From the NCBI GenBank assembly GCA_050084985.1, contig JBITNC010000002.1, forward strand, positions 28,024,001 through 28,088,000: DNA of 64,000 nt, written 5' to 3'. The position numbers were made by a program, and so were the translations under genes. Positions within the stretch are counted from its first letter, which is position 1. Each line of letters begins with the position of its first letter. This DNA is from Nageia nagi (taxonomy: Eukaryota > Pinophyta). This document shows, piece by piece, positions 48,111-60,856 of this stretch. The notes beneath the pieces were generated by a model. The model was not told the origin of the DNA. It searched no databases and saw only the letters and a program-made list of their open reading frames with translations.

Positions 48111-48615
48111 ATTGTTGTTGGAGACATTAAACCTCTAAATCAACATGTTTGAAAATGGATAAGCACTTATGCATCTTGAATAGTGGCATGGCCAAGTTGG
48201 CATTTTATGGCTTGTTCTTCATATATGCTATAGTATTGTTGTTAGATACCTTAAACCTTTAAATCAACATATTTATTAATAGATAAGAACTTATGCATCT
48301 TAACTAGTGGCATGATCAAGTTAGTATTTTGTGGCTTGTTCTTCATATATGTTACAATATTGTTGTTGGAGACCTTAAATCTCCAAATCAATATGTTTAT
48401 TAATAGATAAGAACTTATGCATCTTGGCTTACGGCATGGTCAAGTTTGCATGTTGTGGCTTATGGTTGTGCATCTAAACTAGTGTCATATCAAGTTGGCA
48501 TTTTGTGGCTTGTTCTTCACCTATGCTACAATATTATTATTGCAAACCTTAAACCTTAAAAACAACATGTTTATTGATAGATAAGAACTTATGCATCTTG
48601 ATATATGGTATAATG
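48111..48615. repeat. 124 bp tandem repeat in element C
   Basis: Units starting 'attgttgttggagaccttaa' occur at 48111, 48235 and 48359 and, with changes, at 48532. The third unit carries an extra internal partial duplication of about 49 bp. Confidence 0.85.
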
Positions 48616-49541
48616 AAGTTGGCATTTGATGGCTTGTGGCTTCGTTAAAAATAATATGTGTATTAACATATAAAGTAACAAATGATCAATTAAATCACTT
48701 TACTTAATTTGTTTATAAAGTAAGCCTTTCTTTCAATGAGGTTACCCTTAAGGGGGAGAATTACTCTAATACTATGTCAACTTCATAATGAATGTATATT
48801 TGATATCAACTTACATATAATAAGGCTGCAAAAATATTTATAAATAGATCATAACATAAAGTAGAAAATCATATCATCTCTTAGGATGGTAAAGTTGTCC
48901 TTAAAAGGGAGTGAAGTACGAATTATTTGTAACTCTTATCATAAAATAATTTATCTCTAGGAGAATATTTGGAATTATACTTAGTTATTCATGTGTGAGG
49001 AGCTTGTTTGAGTTATCCACATGTGAAGAACTTGTTTGCACTTTTGAGTATATGATGAAATTTGAGTGAGGAACTAGTATGTGCACTTTGGCCATAAGGT
49101 ATCATATATTAAATTCATTGATGATTGATGGCTTTAGGTTTGCATGATATCTTTATAGTGCATCATTTGATCAGTTTATGGATGGCATTATTTGATTCAT
49201 TTATCTTATATTGATATGAATGTGTATATGTTGATCTTATTTATGAGCTACTTGTAGCTTGCAGGTTGAGTATATAGGCTCATGGAGGCTCATCATGTCA
49301 ACATGTTATTGAATGAATATTATTTATACATTTAACCCATTTATGGTTGATGGTTATTGTATTATAAATTATTTTTTCAAATGGTTAAGTAGTTGAACCT
49401 AAATTTTAGGTTATGGAACCATCTAAATTCTATTACTTCTCAAGACTCTCAAAGTTCTCATTTTCGAATGTATTTCCTATGGAGGAGAACTCTATCTTAC
49501 ATTATTTTCTTCTTCTTACCCAATATTACATTAAGGGGGCA

Positions 49542-50006
49542 TGTTATAATATTTAATGCATTATTATGTAAATTATTCTTTAGATGGTATCTAACGAATA
49601 CTACATTTTTTATTTATGTACATTCACTTAATACTTAAAAGAATATCTTTTAAGTATTTAAATGGGAAACTTATCCTACACTCAAGCTCATGAGTATATC
49701 CCTTGGGTAAAAGAATGGAAAAACTTGTGAACTTACCTCTTAGGTAAATGGATGAGTTAAAGAGGGATTTTATCCTATTTTACACTTGTAGAGATCATGA
49801 ATATGCTTCTAGTTGTAGAGAGTTTGAGAATTCTTGAGGTAATAGAATTGAGATGGTTCAAGTGGATGTACTCTCATAAGGAGAGGAACCACTATACATC
49901 CTTGTCTCTCTCTTTGTATGTGTGATTGTGTTCTCAAGTTGAAGATTAGGAGGATTACATCCAAGGTGATCTTGGAAGGAGATGAAGGTATACTACATCT
50001 CCTTCA
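49542..50006 (+). repeat. 3' LTR of element C
   Basis: 465 bp, TGTTATAAT...CTCCTTCA, preceded by the polypurine tract 'taagggggca' and followed by the duplication TCTAT. Confidence 0.9.
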
Positions 50007-50011
50007 TCTAT

Positions 50012-52253
50012 AATATCAAGACTAATATGCTAATCAAATGCTAAATATGTGGTAATCAAGGCTAATATCTCTTAATCATATTTATATCTAGAATTATCTT
50101 GAGAATATATTTTATATTATATGTTCTTCTATAATAAATTGAAATAATAATTATTATTTCAAATTCATCTCTCACTCTCTTTTATATCTTTGTGAGTATA
50201 AAACGAGGTGTCCAACACAATAACCCCTATCTGATCTCTTTGATAAGTGGTTATCCATACATCAAATACACTACATAACAATGTCTCTTGACACCACCTA
50301 TTTAGAAATCTATTATGCTATGAGATTATGTTACTTATTATATTGCTTATTTGCCTTCATTATGAAGCTCATGGTGTCCACTGAGTGAAGAGACTATTGA
50401 CATGATGACCAAACCATGCTTCATTACGATCCAAAGTGATAGATCAAGAGGACTTCAAGCATTGATCAGGATCATTCAAATATCCTTATGGTTTTATCCT
50501 AAATTCGATCAAATCCTCTACATATTATGTCACATCTTGAGGATTACTTACTTCTCATATTAGGTATACACTTTCTTGGTATTATTCAAGTTGCTTTGAT
50601 AAGTGATTTGCACCTTATACTATAGATTTATATTCATTGTATTTATTACTATAAATCATAATTTAGCATCTACATTTTGGTGAACCTAACTTATCATACA
50701 AACCTTAGAATTTTTATTTTAGGGCATCACTATTTCTTTGGAGTCTTACATTGAAAACCTTTGATTTTATTTTATTTTTGGTTGAATTAATTTTTTCTAA
50801 AATTAGAAAAATTTATTGCTAAAAAATTATTTGAAAATTAAAAAAAAAAAATTCTTGAAAAATATTTTTTCACAAAAACCTAGATTTTGGAAGTCATTTT
50901 GTTCAAATTGGTGAGATCTAACATTAGAAAATTTTGTCCAAACCATAGACAAATATAATTAAATTTTTATTTTTATTTTTTTAGGCCTAGAATTTCATAT
51001 TTTTAATAATATTGATAAATATTTTATAGAAAATGTCACATTAAAAAATCTTAAATTTAGAAAGTATTTTGCAACTATTTGGTGACATGTTTCATGATAA
51101 CAACTTGCCAAAACCATAGGTCATCATAGTAGCAACTTTTTGAGATAGATTTTGGCTTATTTCATGCATTTTTATCAAGATTTTTAGATACTTTTAATTT
51201 TCAAATAAAACTTTTTTGCATAGAACACTAGATTTTGAAGGCTACTTTCTTGAATTTCAAAAGTTATAGCATCATAAAACTTATCCCACATCATAGGTAT
51301 ACATGCTAGCAAGTTATTTTTAATTTTGCATGGTCTAAAGTTACACAAATCTCTATATTTCTTATACTTTAGTACAAATTCTAGATCTTACCTTTTATTA
51401 TGGCTTCCAGAGGTTATTTTTTTGGATTATGGAATATGCTAGGTGAGACATTTGGATTTCATGAAAAATAATAAACACCTAGAGTGAATCAAGATATAGA
51501 AATGGTCAAACATAATGATATGTCACCCATAGATAACCATGAATTTGATAATGATATTGATATTGATGATGATGATTATACTACTGATATATATCATGAG
51601 CCATATATAGATGATTTTATGAATAAATATGAAATGTATGATATTGCATTTAAAATTTATCATTTGATAATCAATTGAGTAAAATTAAAGAGCATATGTT
51701 AGCCAATTTATCTTTGTTGTTAGGTATTAATACAAATTTAGATCTAGCTAAGAAATATCATGAATATGTGAGTAATAAATCTTTAACATAGGAACTAGAG
51801 ATGTTATTTTAAAACCTTTATGCAAGAAATCATTATATGCAAATAATTCAATAAAAACATTCCATTAGCAACGAAGAAAATAGTTTAGAATGTATAGATT
51901 AAAGTTAGAGTATCTTAGGAAAATTGAAAAATAAACGACACCCACATCATAGAAATTTGCAAATACAACATCAACATCATAGATCTAGCTCAGCCATAAA
52001 AAGAAAACATAAAAACTTTTGATCAACAACTTACAAATAAGCATGAACAAGTTTCAGTTCAGTTAGATCCAATGAAGATTTGATTACAAATTAAATTAAA
52101 AAAAGAAGTATATTGGTACCCTGAAGAATATCAAATAAAAATGGAAATTCTTATTTATTTTTATGGATGATATCAAAGCACTTCATCAAAAATATTCAAT
52201 TGACCAAATTGAATTAATTAAAATAATTGATTGGATTGACAAATTAGTAATAA
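50012..52253. other. Unassigned AT-rich, probably retroelement DNA
   Basis: No gene recognised. At 50675-50690 'catctacattttggtgaacc' resembles an LTR end followed by a primer site. An acidic 64-codon plus frame (51484-51678, run DIDIDDDDY) and later broken frames could be a decayed gag. This is a weak guess. Confidence 0.35.
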
Positions 52254-53165
52254 TGTTATGAACAATGTTCCCAAAATAGCATAAAATCATGAGAGAAAGA
52301 GCTCAACACCTTGAATAAGAGATAAAATCTATAATAAGTCACTTTGAGGGGGCAACCTCCTTTACATCACAATCTGTAATAAGCCACTTTGAGGGGGCAA
52401 CCTCCTTTACATCACATCAACTACACAACCATAGAAAATACAAATAATAATACCTCCTTAGTATATATAGGAGTCCAAGGGGTGCCACTACAATGAAAGG
52501 ACACTAGCCAACATAACAATAATAATGTCTAGCCGACATAACAATAATAATGTAAGGGAATAACAATAACCATAGTGGCTTCTATGGGACACATAATAAC
52601 AATATATGGGCTACATGAGTAGTATAGGGACCTAACATGCCCCTCTCCTTCAAAAAAATGTTGTCCTCAATGTTTGAGTAGTTCTGGATGCTTCCATAGA
52701 AAATTCTCATCTTCCCATGTGGAATCTTCAGCTATTGCCATATTTTTACTTTCAACCTTCCTTGCCATCCTAAAAGCCATCTCTAAGGATGTTGGTTCAA
52801 ATAGATTTGGAGACTGTTCTATTGTTGGACCTTCCAACTGATGTAAATCTAAAATTTTGGCCCTTTAGAGTCTGAAATTTCTACCTATGGTATCCTTAGA
52901 TGTCTTCTTTTCAATTCCATAGATTTCATCAAATTATGATATTCCAAGAGGAAATGGCTACAACTTTCCCAAAATGTACTGATTTTTGGATTTTTCAAAA
53001 GCACGAACTTGTACGAAGTGCTACGTATCACCTGTTTATTCCCAAACCTTGAAAATTGTAAGAGATAAACTTCAATCTATACCCTAACCAATCTAATAGG
53101 TTTAACCTAGTTTGGAGCTATAAAACTTTAGATATACACCTTTTAGCTGAACACCTATTTCAAAC
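52254..53165 (-). mobile_element. Gag-only element 2, internally deleted and interrupted
   Basis: A 384 bp LTR (52254-52637) and the first 165 interior bases match element 1 (20844 onward). At about 52804 the sequence jumps to the part equivalent to about 22567 of element 1, losing about 1.24 kb with most of gag and the leader repeats. The rest is cut at 53166 by the gypsy element. Its other LTR should lie beyond that element, outside the window. Confidence 0.9.
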
Positions 53166-54417
53166 TGATGAGGCATCAATTCATCATTTAATTTTGTCAA
53201 TCTTGAGTTGGTGTACAAGGCTATATGCAGTTGAGGACTCTATTTTATCCCTTGTTCTACTTGAAAAATTCAAATTGCAATCACACAATAATGTTAAATC
53301 CAAACTTGCAGGAATTAAACTGGAAAGATAAAGTTGTAGTAAACTAAAGGAAATGGAGTTAAACACTCGCACTAAGCTGATATCAAATACTTATAGAAAA
53401 CTAGAAATTGACATGAAAATAAATAAGAGACCTCAACCAGTAGGAGTGGACCCCCTCTTCCCAGTAGAGACTCACAATTAAACATAATGTTGAAGAACTA
53501 TCACACTTTTTTACTAATTTTCCAAACGAACTGATACAATTTGATTACAAAAGCTAGCTCCCTTTTTATGTCACAAAGTCTCTTATTTATTCTAATAGGC
53601 TCAAAATGCTTTTTAACAAAATATTCTAAATATATCCTACTTGACCTATTCATTTGGGTCATACAATCCATCTTATCCTACACTGTTTGCTAATATTCTA
53701 GAGATAATTCTGCAAAGATCAAGTCTAGAATAGAATTAGTTACTTTGTCCTTAAGACTAGTTCCAAATTGAAATAAGTCTACTTGACTTCTTCTCTGGCT
53801 CTTCTAATTTCTCTAACTGATCCACGTTTCTTCTCTATCTTTGATGTAGTTGTCATCTTAACTTTGTGCATCTGATTCTTCTATATTTTCGGAGCTATAA
53901 TTCAGGAACCTTTCTAGAGCTACATTTCAGGAACCTTTCTAGAGCTACATTTTAGGAACCTTTATGGAGCTATAATTCAGGAGCCTTTTTAGAGCCATGG
54001 TTTCTGGAACTAAGCCTAGAAATAGTTTTTGGAGCTAATCTTAAGTCATTTTCTGGAGCCAGGCTTAAGTTAGTTTCTGGAGCTAGACTTAAGTCGCTTT
54101 CTGGTGCTAGACTTAAGTCACTTTTTGGAGCTCTTAATTAGATTACTATAGAGCTAGAAACTTGATACTTGCAGACATTATTCTTATGAGGAATTAGAAT
54201 ATGTGCTCAATCAACATTATTCAAACATAAACAGTAATTTTCATGCATCAAAATTACAAATAACACTAATAAATGAAAGATCAAACAAATATGCATTCAA
54301 CATTAAATTAGATAGTTTATAACAATTGGTAATATCATTCAAGGCATAATAGTGTTCCAAATGTTCTTAAAACATTAAATAAATGCATAAAAAATGAGAC
54401 CATTTTGAATCTCATCA
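53166..54417 (-). repeat. 3' LTR of the gypsy element
   Basis: 1252 bp with matching terminal inverted ends TGATGAG...CTCATCA. In the plus reading it is followed by 'ttctccccaatt', the complement of a polypurine tract. It contains a short tandem repeat array at 53885-54135. Confidence 0.9.
53885..54135. repeat. TTTCTGGAGCTAG repeats in the gypsy LTR
   Basis: First part: four units of about 24-32 bases with 'aggaacctttctagagctac'. Second part: about six units of about 24 bases with 'tttctggagctagacttaag'. The same core recurs five to six times at 57430-57560 between integrase and the extra ORF. Confidence 0.85.
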
Positions 54418-54522
54418 TTCTCCCCAATTGAAAACATTGCTGCTACTCCTGTAGCAATCAAAATTGAGCCCCCTCAATTACTTAATTTACCTTTCTGTAT
54501 CATTACTTTCAAAGTCACTAGA

Positions 54523-57111
54523 TTATGGATTAGAATTCTGGTTGAGAGAATTTAAATCTTTCATCATCAGGCTCAGGTCATATGGATATAAGCATTCAAA
54601 AATCTTTTCTTTATCTTCTCTTGAAAGAAGATTTTTCTTTGTTGGGCCTACACTATCCAATCTTGGCCTTTCAACATAATTTCCCAAACCTTTACTCATT
54701 CTCATTTCCATTTCCCAAATTTGAAATAGTTGCTGATTTTGGGGACTCTCATCTTGCCAAAAAGAAGTTGGTTCTAAAACCAACAATGGTTTAAAACGTT
54801 ATCCAATCCATTGATAAGGTGCTTTTCTTATTATTGCACATAGTGTTTCAACTCTTCATTTGCTCCATCTCAGATTATTTAGGGAAATAATTTCCTTTTG
54901 CTTGTGCTGATCTGTCTGAAAATCCCATCTCCTTTGACAACTGGCTAAAGCCTGATTAAATATAGACTGTGTTGTGCTTAGGCATCTAGTAAGGTAATCA
55001 TCTAACATTCCTTGGTAATTATTTAGATCTCTATTAATTTCAGCCATGAAAAGTGATCTTGCCTCATCAACATACACAGGTTGTTGTCTGACCCAAAAAT
55101 TATCAATCAAATCTTTTTGTGGGATTTGTTCCATTTCATCTCCCCATTGAATTTGATTATACAAAATAGATACAAAAGCTTGTATCTGGATTTCTCCTAC
55201 AAACATTGCTGGAAAGAACCTTGTGTTACCTTTAAGAATGAAATCATGAACATACAATTCACACAAAAGGTATATTTCTTATTCTGCTACTTCAAAATAT
55301 GCCCTAATAAAGTCTGCTCCTGTGTCTAAGTTATATGGCAATCCTTTCTTGATTCTTTTTACTTGCCATTTCAAAAATTTCTCTTTGAGGTACCTGCTGT
55401 ACATAACTGAGGGTTGCTTCAACTGAAAACGCTCATCACATATTCTACATAGATCTCTGACTACTTGCTTGATGAGTGGAATTTATTTGTTATGCTTCTT
55501 TAGAGCTCTGATGTCTTGAAGGGTTTTAAAGTTTGAATCTTCCATCCTCTCAATAATTTCTTCTGATTGTTGAATAGTATCTTTTAGTTATTTTATTTCT
55601 TCATTCTGTTTTGCAACTAAATTAGCTAACTGCTCCCCTACTTGTTCAACATTTTGAAATCTATCCAAAGAAATTCCCTTTTTCTCTAATTCAGTTGCTA
55701 ATTGTTGAAGCATATCAGGCATTTCTCTTTCCTTAGCTAACATTGTTTCTAAGCTAACACAATTTTGAAGCAACTATAAATTTTGTTCCTCTAACTTTGT
55801 ACTCTTACTGATGAGAATAGAATTTTCACTCACCAATTGTGCATTTGCTTATTCCATGGCCTGAAGCTACTTTTGTAATTTCTGGAGCTCTGATTCCTCT
55901 TCTTGCTCCAATCTTCTAGTGCTGTCTTTTGGAATTTGTATATCTAGTTCTAGAGCTAATTCTGGAACTGGCTCTGAAGGTTGAATTTCTTCTACTGTTA
56001 GATCTAATTCATCAATAGTAATTGGATGGCCACTATCAATTCTTTCTGAAGTCCTTTCCACTTGATGTCTTTTCTATGGGGATGACTCTTTTTCTGGAGA
56101 CTACTTCTTCCTCAACCTTTTTGATCTTCTCCTAAATACAAGTTGTAATTCTACTTCTGCTGGACTGGAAGGAATATCCTGTTGTGTACCTACATTAAAA
56201 CTTTCCTTTGTCTAAACTATGTTAATATTTCCAACAGAAATAACTGGGACAGTTTCAATGTGAGAGCTTGATGCCTCTCCTGTTTCTATAGTTCCCATTT
56301 TTAAAACATCATGAACATCAGGGTTTTCTAAGGGGTATTGCCTCTGGAATTCCTCCCATACTCTACCACCATTCTCCTTTCTCAAAATATATTCTCTGCA
56401 GAGCAATGTTACTAAACCATGGTGTTTTAAAGTAGATGATTTGTTATCAGTCTTTGCTCTAACCTTTATAGCCATTTTCTGTAAATTTTGGAGCACTAAC
56501 ATAGACATATTATAAGAGGTGTAATTGTCATACCTTAAACATGTTAACAGCTTTAAATGGTGCCCCATTAGGGTGGCATATTGCCCTTCATAGGTAATGT
56601 ACCTCATTATCCATAGAGCTGCTTTTGCCCATTTTTCAGTTAAGGTATTTCATTTTACCCCTTGAATATGACCAGAAGTTTTGTATACTTCTACCTTCTA
56701 TTATATGCTTGGATGAAATTGTTCCAACAAATTTGGATAACTATCTCTTTTCAACAAATTTTCTCCAAGCATTGGTAACCTCATTAATTCACTAATTGAA
56801 TTCTTAGTGATTGGTATTGTATGGGATCCCAATGTTACAGAATTTTCCCTAAATCCTTCGGTAAAGTCTAAAACTAGTTGTTCATTATATCCTCTAAACT
56901 TATCAAAGAATTACAACAAATCAAACTTTTGGAAGATCTCTACCTGTTCTGCATCTTTCCTTAATTCCTCTATGCTCTCTGGTTCTTCCTTGCATTTCAT
57001 CCCCATTTTGAATTTGAATGCTTTCTGGATCTGAATTCTAGCAAACTGGCTTCTGGAGCTTACTGTGATCAATTTCCTTCTGGTGCATGCATGTAAAAAT
57101 GATGTTTGCAT
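54523..57111 (-). pseudogene. Extra ORF of the gypsy element, function unknown
   Basis: About 860 codons lie between integrase and the 3' LTR in the sense of the element, interrupted by stop codons but otherwise open. The start at 57111 (MQTSFLHACTRRK) leads to a globular part with GSHTIPITKNSISELMRLP and MRYITYEGQYATLMGHHLKL. This resembles uncharacterised ORFs of other plant retroelements. A low-complexity acidic part follows (near 56000), then a Leu/Glu-rich coiled coil (about 55900-55500, for example QLATELEKKGISLDRF). The C-terminal part (55266-54523) ends with LSLMMKDLNSLNQNSNP. Athila elements carry an env-like ORF in this place, but I see no signal peptide or membrane span here. Confidence 0.7.
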
Positions 57112-57429
57112 GTTTCAACTTGCTTGTGCATGTCACCTCGAATTGTTCACATTAATATTAATGATGTGTATCATTAACTTCTCATGCATTTGATGCACCA
57201 AAATTTACAAGTGGTGTCCTTTGCATTTATTTCGCTTGATCAAACATTTACTCCTTGGAACATTTATCATGACTTAAATGATTTCACAATTATTTAACTA
57301 TCAATTTAATTATTAAATACATACCTATCATGCCACATCCTTAGATGCCAGCTGGACTCCAAATCATGCTGATGATAATGACCATGTGAGAGAAGATTTT
57401 GGAGTTGACAGTAATTCTGAGGCTAATGT

Positions 57430-57560
57430 ATCATGCTTTCTAGAGCTGGAGTCAAAATGCTTTCTAGAGCTATGCTTGACGGTTTCTAGAACTGGTTACA
57501 AAATAATTTCTGGAGCTAGTCATAAAATAGTTTATGGAGCCAGTCTAGAATGCTTCTTGA
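57430..57560. repeat. TTTCTGGAGCTAG repeats between integrase and extra ORF
   Basis: Units such as 'tgctttctagagct', 'ggtttctagaactgg', 'aatttctggagctag' and 'agtttatggagccag' at 20-33 base spacing repeat the core of the LTR array at 53.9-54.1 kb. Confidence 0.75.
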
Positions 57561-57749
57561 TGCTAGAAGAAAGAGTTTAAACTGTCTATTTCCATACATA
57601 CACTATTATTCCCTATTTTTGTTGTTTATTTTTTTTTTAGAAAGGATCATGATTGGTCCTAACTGACTTTGATGATTCAGACTTAGTCTTTATTCTTGCT
57701 TCCTTGAAAGCTGATCAGTTTGATTTGTATGAGGAAGAAGATCCTTCCT

Positions 57750-58943
57750 CAATCAAATCCAAATCTGCTATCCTTAAGTGTTGAATGAACTGTTCTTTAT
57801 TCATTGGTAGAATGTAAGGTCGAAGTCGATGGCCATTGACCAACATGGTTCTTCTAGACCCATCAATTGGCTAAATTTGAACAGTTCCATTATTGAAGAC
57901 CTGCAAGATGTTGTAAGGTCCAAGCCACCTTGTCTGTAATTTTCCTATGAAATCTTGGTATTTTGAATCAAATAAGAGAACCCAATTCCCTGGGTTGAAC
58001 TATACATTCCTCAAATTCTTATCATACCATATCTTTCTTTGCTATTGAATGATTTTAGTTTGATGTAAAGCTTCCATCCTCTACTCATCCAATGCACTCA
58101 ATTGGATCAATCTATCTCTCTGGGCCTCATTCAAATCAATCTCCACTTCTAAAGCTATTCTAAGAGTCTAAATTTCAAACTCTATTGGTAAGAGTGGTTT
58201 CTTTCTATATACTAATTCATAAGGTGAAAGTCCTATTATGGACTTCCATGTGATATTATAAGCCCATACAACTTCAGGAAGTCTATTTTCCCAATCCTTC
58301 CTATGTGAAGCAACGGTTTTGGTTAAGATCCTTTCTAATTCTCTATCAGTAACTTCTACTTGACCACTGGTTTGTGGGTGATATGGGGAAGCTTTCTTAT
58401 GTGTAATCTGATAGTGATCAACAAAATGCTTTATCATGTGAGACATAAACTGAGGTCCTTGATCTGATACTAAAAATTTTGGAGTTCCAAACCTCTGCAT
58501 AATGTTTATATATAGAAAATATGCTACTTTATCTTCCCTTACTTGCACAAGTGCACATACTTCTACCCATTTAGTAGTGTAATCTGTACAAACCAGAATA
58601 TGCTTCTTACCTCGTGAGGGTGGACTGATTGGTCCCATAAAGTCCATTCCCCATTGTTCGAATGGTTCAATTACAACTTGGGATGAAGTGGCATTTGAGT
58701 TGTCACAATAGGCCTATCCATTCTATGACATTGATCACACTGATCCACATATTTCTTCACATCTTTATGCATAGATAACCAATAGTATCCAGCATCTAAT
58801 ACCTTTTGAATTGTCCTCTTGGTAGAATAATGTCCTCCTGAGGGTTCATCATGACAAGCTCTGAAAACATCAAAGACTTCATCTATTCTAAGACATCTTC
58901 GAAGAATATGATCAGGACCACATTTAAACAACATTTCATTCAC
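57750..58943 (-). pseudogene. gypsy integrase
   Basis: The zinc-binding N-terminal part lies at 58943-58671 (HYSTKRTIQ, CDQCHRMDRP). After a frameshift near 58680 the catalytic core follows (58647-58168). It has Asp in MDFMG, Asp in SDQGPQF and Glu in SGQVEVTDRE, with 35 residues between the last two as expected for D,D35E. The C-terminal part with RWLGPYNILQVF reaches about 57750. TAG stops at 58168, 58081, 58042 and 57871 break it. Integrase inserts the element DNA; this copy is inactive. Confidence 0.9.
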
Positions 58944-58982
58944 CCATTTATATGATGCACTTTCTTTTAATAGACCCTTTTT

Positions 58983-60856
58983 CTATTTTGGAGAGTAATG
59001 TGGAGGAGTTTTACCTGTGACAATATAGTTTGCTATATCTACAAACCAAGGAGATTGTACTGAGATAGCAAAAAGTTTTTCATCTGGAAAAGAATCCTCC
59101 ACAAGATCATCAGTTCTATCCATATTCAATCTAGATAAGAAGTCTGCCACCACATTAGCTTTACCAGGTTTATCAACAATTGTAACATTGAATTCTTGCA
59201 AAAGTAATAACCATCTGATTATCCTTCCACATACTATTGGCTTGTTCATCAGATATTTAATTGCAACATGGTCAGTGTGTACAAACACTTGATATCTAGT
59301 AATATAATGTCTGAACTTATTTATAGCGTATACTACTACCAAAAATTCTTTTTCTGTGGTAGTGTAATTTCTTTCAGCTCCTACCAAATTCTTGCTAATA
59401 TGGTAAATGGCATAGTGAGACTTATCTTGTTCCTTTTGTCCTAAAACTGCTCCAATAGCATAATTGGAGGCATCAGTATGGATGTGGAAAGGAAGATTCC
59501 AATTTGGTCCTCTCAAAATTGGAGTTGTCATCAATTTATCTTTGATAGACTCAAAAGTTACTTCAAAATTAGCTATCCATTCAAAATCTATGTCCTTATG
59601 CAGTAATGCAAAGAGAGGAGCTACAATCTTACTGAAATTTTGGATAAATCTTCTGTAATAACCAGCATGTCCTAGGAAGCTTCTAACATTTGTCTGAGTT
59701 TCTGGAACTAGAAGTTGTTTAATGATTTCCACTTTCTTTGGATCTACATGAATTCCTTGAGCTAATATATGGTGTCCCAGTACAATTCCCTCTTGTACCA
59801 TCATAAAACATTTCTCAAAACTGAGTGATAAATTATGTTCTTCACATCTTACCAACACTTTTTCTAGATTTTTCAATGCTTCTTTAAATGTGTTGCCATA
59901 GACTATGAAGTCATCCATATAAACCTCCACACAATCATTAGTCAAATCTAAAAATATGGTAAGAATAGCTCTTTGAAAAGTTGCAGGTGCATTACACAAC
60001 CCAAAAAGTAGAACTTTATAAGCAAATGTTCCCCATGGACAAGTAAAACTGGTTTTCTCCTGATCTTCTATTGCAATATTTATCTGATTATAACCACTAA
60101 ACCCATCTAGAAATGAAAAGTACTTCTTCCCAGCCAAATTATCCAACACCTAATCTATAAATGGTAAGGGAAAATGATCCCTATGAGTGGCTTTGTTCAA
60201 GGCTCTATAGTCTACACAGACTCTCCACTTTCCATTTTTCTTTGGTACCAACACTAGAGGTGAAACCCATCTACTATCAGAAATAGGATAGATAAAATCT
60301 ACTTTCAACAACTTTTCTATTTCTATTTTCATAATATCTTTAAGAGCTAGGTTTATTCTCCTAGGAGGTTGGTTTACAGACTTAGAATCATCTGTATAAA
60401 TATGATGAGTACAAATGTCAGGATGAATACCTTTCATGTCTAAGTAGTCCCAAGTAAATGCTCTTGTGTGAGCTCTCAGCATTTTGATTATGTCTTCTTC
60501 TTCTTGTGAAGTTAGCCAGCTACTTATGTTGAGTGTCTTTCCAGCAAGATCTGAACTGATTTCATTCTTGATGCAATTAAACTGCTCTGATCTAGAAGTT
60601 GAACTAGTGAATTCAAAGGAAAATGATATGGGAATAATGAATGAAATACTTTTGTCCTTTCTCTAAAAGCTTCTCCTTTTGGCATAATATGGGTAAGTGG
60701 ACATGTGAATGCTAACAAAAAGTGAGTTTGACCATCAATTGGTATGTTAAAGACATCTTGAAAACTTACCAATGATGAAGTTTGGTCTTCTTCTTTTAGC
60801 TCTCCCATTTGTTGTTCACAACTTATTTCCTCATGACTTTCTTCTAGTTCTTCCAC
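58983..60856 (-). pseudogene. gypsy reverse transcriptase and RNase H
   Basis: The N-terminal part (60856-60150) has an acidic leader, then SRWVSPLVLVPKKNGKWR and VDYRALNK. A TAG at 60150 precedes the main part (60149-58983) with FSFLDGFSGYNQI, FGLCNAPATFQR, and the catalytic YMDD at 59921-59910. RNase H follows with HTDASNYAIGAVLG, EKEFLVVVYA and ADFLSR. A further TAG at 58983 separates it from integrase. Apart from the stops the catalytic residues are preserved. Confidence 0.93.

Larger units (their letters stand above)
34257..50006 (+). mobile_element. copia-type LTR element C, split by element B
   Basis: The left end TGTTAGAATATTTAATGC (34257) and the right LTR 49542-50006 are flanked by a perfect duplication TCTAT (34252-34256 and 50007-50011). 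The 3' LTR is preceded by the polypurine tract 'attaagggggca'. Only about 40 bp of the 5' LTR remain, followed by a PPR-derived segment. A copia reverse transcriptase relic spans the site of element B: left flank WDLVPYPT and NKWVK, right flank EVEKYKARLVV. Without B it would be about 5.7 kb. Confidence 0.9.

Noticed and set aside
54523-57111. Envelope protein of an endogenous retrovirus
   Set aside because: Position fits an Athila env-like ORF, but no signal peptide, membrane span or cleavage motif is visible; the long coiled coil alone is not sufficient.
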